DNA from: Pseudomonadales bacterium
GTDB taxonomy: Bacteria; Pseudomonadota; Gammaproteobacteria; Pseudomonadales; UBA3067
Length of the DNA stretch: 8,933 bases
Assembly (NCBI GenBank): GCA_016763235.1
Contig: JAESUE010000019.1
Coordinates: 1-8,933 of the forward strand
Direction: 5' to 3'
Under the pieces are notes generated by a model that ran no database searches, was not told where the DNA came from, and saw nothing but the letters and a program-made list of their open reading frames with translations. This document shows, one piece after another, positions 1 to 7,342 of the stretch (its first letter is position 1; the number at the start of each line of letters is the position of its first letter). The translations under genes and the position numbers were made by a program.

Positions 1-1
1 C

Positions 2-1573
2 GATACCGAAGTATTATTGGCTGGTTTGGTTCTTTATGGCGAAGCCTTCATCCCGAGAATGGAAGGGATGTGGGCTTTTGCCCTATGGGATAACCTGCAA
101 AAATCTGTATTAATCAGTAGGGATCGAACGGGAAAGAAACCCATTTTTTATACCACCGAACAAGGGAGATTTGCCTGCGCTTCGGAGCTTCCTGCTCTAA
201 ATGCGATATGGGGGCAGCGGTGGGAGGAAGATTTAAATACAACTGCGGATTATTTTCGATATGGCTATCCCTTGCCTGGGTATACGTTTTTTAAAAATGT
301 TTATGAGTTAAAGCCAGCTTCAAGTCTAAAATGGAGCAAGTCTGGCGGGATATCCGAATCAGTGTATTGGCAGCCTATTATCGAACCTTTCGCTGGAACC
401 TATATTCAGGCTCAGGAGCGTTTGCGAGAGGTAATGGATCAGAGTATCGAGCGCCGCTTGGTTAGTGATGTAGAGGTAGGGAGTTTTCTGTCTGGGGGTA
501 TAGACTCTTCCATTGTCAGTGCTTTAGCGTCAGAAAAACATGGGGCGAGTCAATTTAAGACGTTTACTATCGGGTTCAACGAGTCGACTTATGATGAGCG
601 AAAATTCGCTCGTTTGGTCGCAAGTCATATAGGCGTTGAACATTATGAAGGTGTTCTTGACGATTGGTCTCCCGATACCCTAAAGAATCTCCTTTTAGAG
701 AGGGTTGGCCAACCGTTTCAAGATTCATCGCTATTGCCTACAGCAGAAGTTTCCAGGGTGGCAAGTGAACATGTAAAGGTTGCCTTGTCGGGTGATGGAG
801 CCGATGAGCTTTTTTGTGGCTATCAACGATATAAGGCGCGCGCAATATTAAATACCTATCAATGGGTGCCTGCGGCAGCGAGAAAATCAATTCGCCAGTG
901 GGTTGGCATGCTACCCGAGCCAGATGCCCATCATAGTCGTAGTATTCTGAAAAAAATGCATCTATTTATGGATGTAATGGATCGCAGAGATGCAGAAGAG
1001 CCTTATACAGCCCCTGTTTTTTTTTCGAACACCGTTTTTTTTGATATTTTTCCTGATTTAGCTGCTTTGGGGCATAAGTATCAAGCTCCATGGTGTAGCG
1101 ACCTCTCTGTACCCGATATTAAAAAGATGATGCTTTCGGACACCTTCGTGTATTTGCCGCAAGATATTCATACCAAAGTGGATCGTGCTTCTATGGCGTA
1201 CTCGTTAGAGACAAGAGCGCCTTTTATGGATACGCAGGTAGTTGAATTGGCGCTGTCATTACCACTAAAGTATAGTTTTTCGTGGCGCCAAAATAAAAGA
1301 ATACTGGCAGATACCTTTGGCGATTTGCTTCCTAAAGACGTTTGGGCTCGAAGGAAACAAGGATTTGCTGTACCGCTTGCCGGTTGGTTTCGTGGTGATC
1401 TGGGTAATGCCCTGGAAAAGATGATTTTAAATATGGATTCGACAATACCAATTGAGAGGTTGGGGGCCATGAATTTATTAGTTCGTCATCGAAGTAATGA
1501 CAAGGATTATGGCTATCGTCTTTGGTTACTATATGTATATCTAGTTTGGAAAGAAGAATGTGGTTATCTATGA
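2..1573 (+). CDS. AsnB-type glutamine-dependent amidotransferase, 5' end cut by window
   Basis: Asparagine synthase (glutamine-hydrolysing) family: an N-terminal class II glutaminase domain passes ammonia to a C-terminal ATP-pyrophosphatase domain that adenylates a carboxylate. The frame is open from base 2, and the residues before the first possible start (DTEVLL) already match the family, so the gene begins upstream; about 100 residues including the catalytic N-terminal Cys are off the window. Visible are the end of the glutaminase domain (GMWAFALWD, RDRTGKKP), the ATP-binding loop SGGIDSS (bases 491-511), GFNESTYDE, SGDGADELFCGY and DRASMAYSLETRAPFMD. It ends in TGA at 1571-1573, overlapped by an ATG at 1570. 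Family members in polysaccharide clusters often amidate sugar uronic acids (for example WbpS-like proteins) rather than make asparagine; that role here is inferred from context. Two long T runs (1017-1025 and 1035-1042) lie in the coding sequence. Confidence 0.93.
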   Translation, partial: DTEVLLAGLVLYGEAFIPRMEGMWAFALWDNLQKSVLISRDRTGKKPIFYTTEQGRFACASELPALNAIWGQRWEEDLNTTADYFRYGYPLPGYTFFKNVYELKPASSLKWSKSGGISESVYWQPIIEPFAGTYIQAQERLREVMDQSIERRLVSDVEVGSFLSGGIDSSIVSALASEKHGASQFKTFTIGFNESTYDERKFARLVASHIGVEHYEGVLDDWSPDTLKNLLLERVGQPFQDSSLLPTAEVSRVASEHVKVALSGDGADELFCGYQRYKARAILNTYQWVPAAARKSIRQWVGMLPEPDAHHSRSILKKMHLFMDVMDRRDAEEPYTAPVFFSNTVFFDIFPDLAALGHKYQAPWCSDLSVPDIKKMMLSDTFVYLPQDIHTKVDRASMAYSLETRAPFMDTQVVELALSLPLKYSFSWRQNKRILADTFGDLLPKDVWARRKQGFAVPLAGWFRGDLGNALEKMILNMDSTIPIERLGAMNLLVRHRSNDKDYGYRLWLLYVYLVWKEECGYL

Positions 1574-1957
1574 GGCTAATAGCAGCGACTAGTGCTTTCA
1601 AATATTTTCATGCTAAACACGTTCTCCTAACATGTCTAAATAGGAACTTGGATTCAACCATTAAGAATAAGTTTGTAATATAGGAATTCAAAGGGATATA
1701 TCTGCAGAATGGCTATTGGCCAAAAATTTGGCTGATAACGTCAGACTGCTTAATATTGGTTTTATTTTGATGCTGAATAAATTTAGTGATCACTACTTGA
1801 GATTTTGATATTCAGCCTTCCTAACTGAGCGTTTTAGCACACGAAATGGAGTGGTTGAATTTTTTTATTTCGGTGTATTGGTAAGCGTTGCTCTCTATCT
1901 TAAGTTTGTTGTTATATTATTATCTTAGAAAACTATTATTGATGTGGAGTTGCTTTT
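1570..1957 (+). pseudogene. Gap with broken coding-like frames, possible gene relic
   Basis: There is no intact gene in these 384 or so bases. An ATG at 1570, overlapping the asnB stop as ATGA, opens a 37-codon frame ending at TAG 1681-1683. Another frame is open from 1671, reads residues such as RDISAEWLLAKNLADN, and is broken only by TGA at 1806-1808. The same frame then continues to TAG 1926-1928, ending in a membrane-helix-like stretch (YFGVLVSVALYLKFVVILLS). One frameshift and one stop would therefore account for a composite of about 120 codons. I do not recognise the family, and AT-rich spacer DNA could give this by chance. The nested inverted repeat at 1772-1816 lies inside it. Confidence 0.25.
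1772..1816. repeat. Nested inverted repeat in the gap after asnB
   Basis: GCTGAATA (1772-1779) is exactly complementary to TATTCAGC (1809-1816). Between them lies a perfect 12-base palindrome, TAGTGATCACTA (1784-1795). No T run follows on the + strand, so it does not look like a standard intrinsic terminator. It could be an operator-like site, a cruciform, or scar sequence. A smaller inverted repeat, GCCAAA/TTTGGC, sits nearby at 1719-1732. Confidence 0.5.
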
Positions 1958-3049
1958 ATGAGATCTAAGCCTGTGCTTTTAGTTACGCTACCAACCTTGG
2001 GTTTAGGCGGCACAGAACAGTTTCTTACGTCCTTAATGAACCAGCTTGATTCACATTTCGATGTTCACTTTTATATTTTCTCAAATAACCTGGAATTGGA
2101 AGATAGGTTGAATAATTCGACGGTTCACTCATGCAAAAATATATTCATGGGCATAGTTGGGTTTTTAAAAGTTGTTCATTCTATCAAGCCGGATGCGATA
2201 CTATCATCTATTGCTGATCTAAATATGCTGATTATCACTTTACGGATAATGTTTCCTAATAAAACAAAAATATTTGTTCGTGAGGCAGTTGCACCCACAG
2301 CAGGATTGAATCTTTATCGCTTTCCGTTATTGATGAGGTTTTTTTATTGCCGTTTGTATCCGCATGCAGACGCAATTATTTGCCTGTCCAATATGATGCG
2401 CCAGGATTTGGCAGAGAATATTGGTATTGATGTAAAAAAAATAGTAGTTATTCCTAATGGTGTTGGGGTTAAGCGTCAACTGCAACTGCCTATTGAAACC
2501 GTTTTTTCACGGGTGATTTTGGCTGTAGGTCGTTTGCATAAACAAAAAGGTTATGATCAGCTTATTCATGGATTTGCGAGGTTCGTTGAAAGGCCAGTTG
2601 GGCATGATTATCGATTGGTGATTATAGGTGAGGGGTCGCAGCGCCCTATACTCGAATCGCTTATTTCAAAGTATGGTTTGGATGATCGGATAATGATGAA
2701 TGGCGCAATAGCTGATCCTACTCAGCTATATCGGGAGGCGAGCTTTTTGGCTATGCCCTCGCGCTACGAGGGAGTGTCTAACGTGATGATTGAGGCAATG
2801 ATAAATGGCTTGCCTGTACTTGCAACAATTTGTCATACCAGCGCAGAGTGCTATATTAATGATACCAACGGCGTGCTAATTGAGTCGTGTGTGGTTGATG
2901 AAATAGTTCAGGGTTTAACAAAAATGGCTGAATTGGTTGGCCAGTTTGACAGAAATGAAATAGCGTATGATGCAAGGCGCACGTTGGGTTTAGATGCAAT
3001 CTCTGAACAGTATGTTTCTTTGATTCAGAAAGTCCTATCAGGCCGTTAG
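1958..3049 (+). CDS. GT4-type (GT-B fold) glycosyltransferase
   Basis: Retaining GT-B glycosyltransferase of the GT4 / Glycos_transf_1 type, 363 residues, a normal length. The ATG at 1958 has GGAG at 1946-1949, 8 bases upstream. The N-terminal domain has the glycine-rich GLGGTEQ (about residues 15-21). The C-terminal nucleotide-sugar domain has IPNGVG (165-170), VGRLHKQKG (190-198), an IIGEGSQ turn, and the catalytic-region EX7E motif as EGVSNVMIE (E271 to E279) followed by GLPVLAT. It should act at the cytoplasmic face of the inner membrane, adding one sugar to the lipid-linked repeat unit. Donor, acceptor and linkage cannot be read from the sequence. It follows a 384-base gap, so it may have its own promoter, although I see no convincing one. 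The next gene starts about 90 bases downstream on the same strand. Confidence 0.93.
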   Translation: MRSKPVLLVTLPTLGLGGTEQFLTSLMNQLDSHFDVHFYIFSNNLELEDRLNNSTVHSCKNIFMGIVGFLKVVHSIKPDAILSSIADLNMLIITLRIMFPNKTKIFVREAVAPTAGLNLYRFPLLMRFFYCRLYPHADAIICLSNMMRQDLAENIGIDVKKIVVIPNGVGVKRQLQLPIETVFSRVILAVGRLHKQKGYDQLIHGFARFVERPVGHDYRLVIIGEGSQRPILESLISKYGLDDRIMMNGAIADPTQLYREASFLAMPSRYEGVSNVMIEAMINGLPVLATICHTSAECYINDTNGVLIESCVVDEIVQGLTKMAELVGQFDRNEIAYDARRTLGLDAISEQYVSLIQKVLSGR

Positions 3050-3139
3050 TTACGAATATGGTTTCTGTTTTTTTGTTGTTTGTCTTTTAGGTTGTCTCTA
3101 ACTCTATAAGTCAGTTTGTCGGAAAATACGGAAGAGAAA

Positions 3140-3976
3140 ATGATGCAGGAAACACACTCAGATGAAATTTGTCAACATGAGCGATTTGAATTTGGTAGGA
3201 ATTGGAGTGCATTTCTTTCGACGCTGAATGAAGAGCGACTAGTTGAAGCAGAGCGCTCGCTCAAAGACATGCTTGGAGTTGGTAGTCTATCTGGAAAGCG
3301 CTTTCTTGATCTTGGTTCTGGTAGTGGTCTTTTCAGTCTTGCCGCGCGACGACTGGGGGCCTCGGTTCATTCTGTAGATTATGATCCACAATCAGTCAGT
3401 TGTACGAGGGCTTTAAAACAGCAGTTTTTCCTCGACGACAATGCTTGGACTGTTGAAGAAGGGAGCGTCCTAGATAAGTGCTATATTTCATCCTTGGGTA
3501 AATTCGATATCGTCTATTCTTGGGGTGTCCTTCATCATACTGGCGATATGGTGAAGGGTTTTGAGAACGCCCTGATCCCACTTGCAGATCGTGGAATGCT
3601 ATATATTTCGATATATAATGATCAGGGTGTTATCTCAGAGTTTTGGAGCGCGGTAAAAAAGATGTATTGCTCAAGTTATTTTGGGAGGTTGTTTGTAACC
3701 TGTTTATTTGTACCGATTTATTTCTTACGGAGTATATTATTCGGATTAATTCGATACAGATCGCCCTTCGGAGAGTTTCTAAACTATAAAAGACACCGAG
3801 GAATGTCAATATATCATGACTGGATTGATTGGTTGGGGGGCTATCCATTTGAGGTGGCGAAGCCTGAGGTGGTTTTTCAGTTTTATCACGACAGAGGTCT
3901 TGAGTTGAAAGTGCTTAGTACAAATAATAGCTTGGGATGCAATCAATTTCTATTTCAAAAAAGAGTATCAGAATGA
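3140..3976 (+). CDS. Class I SAM-dependent methyltransferase
   Basis: Rossmann-fold methyltransferase, 278 residues from the chosen start. Motif I is LDLGSGSG (D57, glycines 59-63), the acidic residue ending strand 2 is D80 in VDYD, and the post-motif region has YSWGVLHHT (126-134), as in Methyltransf_11/23-type enzymes. ATG 3140 (or ATG 3143) is preferred because GGAAGAG at 3130-3136 lies just upstream; an in-frame TTG at 3116 would add eight residues but has no ribosome-binding site. Residues about 180-208 are strongly hydrophobic with interspersed Arg and may touch the membrane. Flanked by glycosyltransferase and amino-sugar genes, it probably O-methylates a sugar of the polysaccharide, perhaps as a side-chain or capping modification; the substrate is inference. 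The AT-rich leader (3050-3139) holds nothing else I can identify. Confidence 0.88.
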   Translation: MMQETHSDEICQHERFEFGRNWSAFLSTLNEERLVEAERSLKDMLGVGSLSGKRFLDLGSGSGLFSLAARRLGASVHSVDYDPQSVSCTRALKQQFFLDDNAWTVEEGSVLDKCYISSLGKFDIVYSWGVLHHTGDMVKGFENALIPLADRGMLYISIYNDQGVISEFWSAVKKMYCSSYFGRLFVTCLFVPIYFLRSILFGLIRYRSPFGEFLNYKRHRGMSIYHDWIDWLGGYPFEVAKPEVVFQFYHDRGLELKVLSTNNSLGCNQFLFQKRVSE

Positions 3977-4117
3977 TGTAAGTTTTATGCTCATGTTCGT
4001 AAATAATCCTTCAATGTTGTAGACACTGTGTTTATTCATTGGTTTTTTGTGCAAAAATTGAATTGAAAGTTAATCAGGTACGAATGGTTCTGACTAAAAT
4101 GTACCGAGGGAGATATT
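3977..4117. other. Intergenic leader of the aminotransferase block
   Basis: These 141 non-coding bases contain no small ORF with a ribosome-binding site. A strong Shine-Dalgarno (GAGGGAG, 4106-4112) serves the aminotransferase ATG at 4118. A short inverted repeat, GGTAC (4077-4081) with GTACC (4101-4105), lies immediately before it and could fold the leader, but five base pairs are weak. A TAAAAT hexamer (4095-4100) resembles a -10 box but has no -35 at a normal distance. Confidence 0.3.
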
Positions 4118-5224
4118 ATGAGGGATGAACCAGTTTATGTGACTCAGCCTGATCTTCCGCCTTTGGAAGAATTTATTCCTTATCTTGAGAAAATATGGAA
4201 CAATAAAATACTGACCAACGGCGGTCCATTCCACCAACAGTTTGAAGAAGCACTGTGTGAATATTTAGGTGTTGAGCACATAGCGTTATTTGCAAACGGT
4301 ACTTTAGCGCTGGTTACAGCTTTGCAAGCCTTGCGTATTACAGGTGAAGTAATTACCACTCCATATTCATTTGTAGCAACTGCCCATTCTTTGTTGTGGA
4401 ATGGGATTAAACCAATTTTTGTAGACATCGATAGCACGTTCAATATTAATCCTGATAAAATTGAAGCGGCAATCACACCTCAAACTACTGCTATTCTGCC
4501 TGTACATTGTTATGGGTATCCTTGTGATATTCAACGTATCCAAAATATTGCTGATACCTATGGGCTTAAGGTTATTTATGATGCGGCTCATGCTTTCGGG
4601 GTTCAAGATCACGGAGGTGGCCTTTCACGGCATGGTGATTTGTCTATTTTGAGTTTTCATGCGACTAAGGTATTTAATACTTTTGAAGGCGGTGCGATTG
4701 TCTGCCCCGACGCTAAAATAAAGCAACGGATCGATTATCTGAAAAATTTCGGAATTGCTGATGAAACCACCGTGATAGCACCCGGTATTAATGGCAAGAT
4801 GAACGAGGTTCAGGCAGCTATGGGTATGTTGCAGTTGGAATATGTGAACCAGGCAATTGATAAGCGCAAAAAAGTTGATCATCTTTACCGGCAAGAGCTT
4901 AGTGGTGTACGGGGGATATCAGTTCCAGTGATGCCTGTATTAACACGCTACAATTATTCGTATTTTCTTATATTGGTTGAGTCTGACTACCCATTATCAC
5001 GTGATGCCCTGTATGAGAAGTTAAAAAACCATGGGGTTTTTTCACGGCGCTATTTCTACCCACTTATTAGCGATTTCCCAATGTATAGAGGGTTTTCATC
5101 TGCTAGAGCAGCTAATTTGACTTATGCAGTGGAAGTTTCGCAGAAGGTTTTATGCTTGCCGATATATCCTGCTCTTGCGGGCGATGAACAGCGGCGTATT
5201 GTTAAACTAATTGCTGGTAATTAA
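4118..5224 (+). CDS. DegT/DnrJ/EryC1/StrS sugar aminotransferase, VioA-like
   Basis: PLP-dependent nucleotide-sugar aminotransferase, 368 residues, full length for the family. ATG 4118 follows the strong site GAGGGAG (4106-4112). The family core is present: LTNGGPFHQQ near residue 30, the NGTLALVTALQAL phosphate-binding region, D155 in YDAAHAFG (contacts the PLP ring nitrogen), catalytic K184 in SFHATKVFNTFEGG, and GINGKMNEVQAAMG. Such enzymes convert a 4- or 3-keto-6-deoxy nucleotide sugar to an amino sugar using glutamate. The N-terminal style (TQPDLPPLEEF) and an adjacent acyltransferase suggest the VioA type, making dTDP-4-amino-4,6-dideoxyglucose from dTDP-4-keto-6-deoxyglucose; sugar and regiochemistry remain inference. 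The substrate-making genes (RmlA, RmlB) are not in the window. One base separates its stop from the next start. Confidence 0.93.
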   Translation: MRDEPVYVTQPDLPPLEEFIPYLEKIWNNKILTNGGPFHQQFEEALCEYLGVEHIALFANGTLALVTALQALRITGEVITTPYSFVATAHSLLWNGIKPIFVDIDSTFNINPDKIEAAITPQTTAILPVHCYGYPCDIQRIQNIADTYGLKVIYDAAHAFGVQDHGGGLSRHGDLSILSFHATKVFNTFEGGAIVCPDAKIKQRIDYLKNFGIADETTVIAPGINGKMNEVQAAMGMLQLEYVNQAIDKRKKVDHLYRQELSGVRGISVPVMPVLTRYNYSYFLILVESDYPLSRDALYEKLKNHGVFSRRYFYPLISDFPMYRGFSSARAANLTYAVEVSQKVLCLPIYPALAGDEQRRIVKLIAGN

Positions 5225-5225
5225 T

Positions 5226-5795
5226 ATGACTATGCTTGATTGTAGTGTAATAGAAAATATGGGATTTGCTTCTGTAGGGAAAAATGTATGTATCTCTGAT
5301 AGAGCGGTCTTTTATAACTGCGCTAATATATCTTTGGGCCATAATGTTCGGGTGGATGATTTCTGTGTGCTTTCTGCAGGGGAAGGTGGGATTAATATAG
5401 GTAATTTTGTTCATATTTCTGCGTATTCTAGCCTTATAGGTGCAGCTTTAATTGAATTAGGAGATTACTCTGGACTCTCTTCGAGAGTCAGTATTTATAG
5501 CTCTAATGATGATTATTCAGGTCGTTATATGACGAACCCAACGGTACCTTCAACATTTACTAATGTTCTTCATGCACCTGTTATTGTATGTCGTCATGTG
5601 ATAATAGGAGCCGGTTCGATTGTACTCCCTGGTGTTACTTTGCACGAAGGTGCAGGTGTTGGCGCATTGTCGGTTGTTAAAAAGGACTGTGAAGGTTTCT
5701 CAATGTATTTCGGTTCGCCGGCACGAAGAATCGGAGAAAGGTCGAAAAAACTACTTGAGCTGGAAAAAACTTTATTATCCAGTATTGAAATGTAG
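5226..5795 (+). CDS. Hexapeptide-repeat (left-handed beta-helix) acyltransferase, VioB-like
   Basis: Trimeric hexapeptide-type acyltransferase, 189 residues. Imperfect hexapeptide turns run through the first half (ISLGHNV, VDDFCVLSA, INIGNFVHISAYSSLIG), then an insertion loop (SSNDDYSGRYMTNP), then a second run with VIIGAGSIVLPGVTLHEGAGVGALSVV and the C-terminal FGSPARRI followed by an ERSKKLLELEK helix. ATG 5226 starts one base after the aminotransferase stop, so translational coupling is likely; an in-frame TTG at 5211 would overlap that gene and is less likely. With the preceding aminotransferase it probably N-acylates the new amino group (acetyl from acetyl-CoA is the commonest case), giving a Qui4NAc-like donor. 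An O-acetyltransferase role is the main alternative. The acyl donor cannot be read from the sequence. Confidence 0.88.
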   Translation: MTMLDCSVIENMGFASVGKNVCISDRAVFYNCANISLGHNVRVDDFCVLSAGEGGINIGNFVHISAYSSLIGAALIELGDYSGLSSRVSIYSSNDDYSGRYMTNPTVPSTFTNVLHAPVIVCRHVIIGAGSIVLPGVTLHEGAGVGALSVVKKDCEGFSMYFGSPARRIGERSKKLLELEKTLLSSIEM

Positions 5796-5807
5796 TTGCT
5801 GTACGTC

Positions 5808-7313
5808 ATGTCGCTTAGAAAAAATATTTTTTCTAACTATATTAGTCAAATTTATGTCACCCTAATTGGTATTTTGATGTTGCCTGTGTATATCAAATAC
5901 ATGGGAGCGGAGGCCTATGGGCTGGTTGGGTTTTTTTCCATGTTACAGGCATGGTTTAACATTTTGGACTTTGGGCTTACTCCTACTATAAGTCGAGAAA
6001 CAGCTCGAAGCCGAGCGGGTTCAATCGAAGCGCTTAATTTTCGCAGGTGGTTCAGGGCGCTAAGCATTATTTTTGTTTTGATTGCCTTAATAGGCGGTGT
6101 TGGATTGTTGCTGCTGTCATCAGTGATAGCTAAGGGTTGGCTGAATGCAGAAATTCTTCCGCCGAGTGAAATTAAAGTGGCTGTGCAAATTATGTCTGTC
6201 AGCGTGGCATTACGATGGATGTGTGGGCTTTATCGAGGCGTAGTTACCGGTTCGGAAAGGTTGGTTTGGCTAGGAGGCTTTAATGCATTTGTTGCTACGC
6301 TGCGTTTTATAGGGGTGATGTTGGTAATGCGGTACTTTGGTTTTACTCCTATTGTATTCTTCTCTTACCAGGTTTTGATCTCTGCAATAGAAATTATCGG
6401 TTTGTGGTTTAAGTCCAACCGCTTGTTGCCTAGTCTTATGTCGCTTAGCGAGCCAATAGGTTGGTCATTTGCTCCAATTAGACCGCTACTTAAGTTTTCT
6501 TTGACTATCGCTTTTACGGCTTCGGTGTGGGTACTGGTAACGCAAACAGATAAGCTGGTTCTCTCTAATATTTTGCCACTGGCTGAATACGGTTATTTCA
6601 CATTAGCCGTGCTAGTGGCTGGTGGAATTATGGTTATTGGAGGCCCTGTCAGTAACGCAATTATGCCACGTATGGCCAAACTGGAAGCTGAGGGTAATAG
6701 AAAACAAGTGATATTGGTTTATCGTCAATCGACACAGCTGGTGACAATCCTAGCCGGCTCAGTAGCGGCAACAATGGCTTTTTGTGCGGAACCCTTGCTT
6801 TGGGCTTGGACAGGAAACTCAGTTTTAGCGAGCAAGACTGCGCCCATTTTGTCCCTATATTCCATTGGAAATGGTATTCTCGCTGTCTCTGCTTTTCCTT
6901 ACTATTTGCAATACGCACGAGGTGACTTGAGACTGCATTTTATTGGGCACTTGCTGCTACTATTTGCCCTAGTTCCTACCATTATTTTGTCGGCAGCATA
7001 CTACGGGGCTATTGGTGCTGGCTATGCTTGGATATCGGTTAATCTGCTTTATCTCTTGATATGGGTCGCGATTGTACATAAAAAGCTTGAGCCAGGCCTT
7101 CACTGGAGTTGGTTTTTCAACGATGTACTAATTATTGTTATACCAGTAGCTTTGTTAGGGGCGGTTACATTAATAGTTGAGCTAAATATAGTCAGTCGTT
7201 TTTGGAATTTAGCTTATGTGATAATTATTGGTGGATCTTTAATGGCGTTAGCTACAATAATGTCAAGTGAGGGGCGGAATTTTATTTCAAGGTTTAGAAC
7301 CAAGGGAATATAA
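5808..7313 (+). CDS. wzx: Wzx-type polysaccharide flippase (MOP superfamily)
   Basis: Polytopic inner-membrane protein of 501 residues, the usual Wzx length, belonging to the polysaccharide-synthesis/MATE-like exporter group. The N-terminus (RKNIFSNYISQIYVTLIGILMLPVYIKYMGAEAYG) has the typical first helix followed by the Y-x-GAEAYGLVGF turn. About a dozen or more hydrophobic segments follow, with short charged loops. It translocates undecaprenyl-diphosphate-linked repeat units from the cytoplasmic to the periplasmic face. ATG 5808 is 12 bases after the acyltransferase stop; an in-frame TTG at 5796 directly after that stop is possible but unneeded. No strong Shine-Dalgarno is seen, so coupling to the upstream gene is likely. 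Its presence implies a Wzx/Wzy-type export route, but no polymerase gene lies in the window. Confidence 0.93.
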   Translation: MSLRKNIFSNYISQIYVTLIGILMLPVYIKYMGAEAYGLVGFFSMLQAWFNILDFGLTPTISRETARSRAGSIEALNFRRWFRALSIIFVLIALIGGVGLLLLSSVIAKGWLNAEILPPSEIKVAVQIMSVSVALRWMCGLYRGVVTGSERLVWLGGFNAFVATLRFIGVMLVMRYFGFTPIVFFSYQVLISAIEIIGLWFKSNRLLPSLMSLSEPIGWSFAPIRPLLKFSLTIAFTASVWVLVTQTDKLVLSNILPLAEYGYFTLAVLVAGGIMVIGGPVSNAIMPRMAKLEAEGNRKQVILVYRQSTQLVTILAGSVAATMAFCAEPLLWAWTGNSVLASKTAPILSLYSIGNGILAVSAFPYYLQYARGDLRLHFIGHLLLLFALVPTIILSAAYYGAIGAGYAWISVNLLYLLIWVAIVHKKLEPGLHWSWFFNDVLIIVIPVALLGAVTLIVELNIVSRFWNLAYVIIIGGSLMALATIMSSEGRNFISRFRTKGI

Positions 7314-7342
7314 ACAAAAAATGTAAAAGTAATATGGGGTAG

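Noticed and set aside
17..1573. TTG at 17 as the start of the AsnB-like gene
   Set aside because: The frame is open to base 2, and the residues before it match the family; the true start is upstream of the window.
1168..1601. Minus-strand ORFs of 100 and 89 codons under asnB
   Set aside because: They lie opposite a strongly conserved gene, have no recognisable product and read as shadows; the same applies to the other minus-strand frames in the window.
3116..3139. TTG at 3116 as the methyltransferase start
   Set aside because: No ribosome-binding site upstream, whereas GGAAGAG precedes the ATGs at 3140 and 3143.
4047..4100. Sigma-70 promoter before the aminotransferase
   Set aside because: TTGTGC is followed at 17 bases by a poor -10 (TTAATC), and the better -10 (TAAAAT) has no -35 at normal spacing.
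4461..4652. 63-codon + strand ORF inside the aminotransferase
   Set aside because: Out-of-frame shadow across the PLP-binding core of a convincing gene.
5620..5865. 81-codon + strand ORF bridging the acyltransferase and flippase
   Set aside because: Overlaps two well-supported genes in another frame, Cys-rich at its end without a motif, and its sequence follows the reading of the neighbours.
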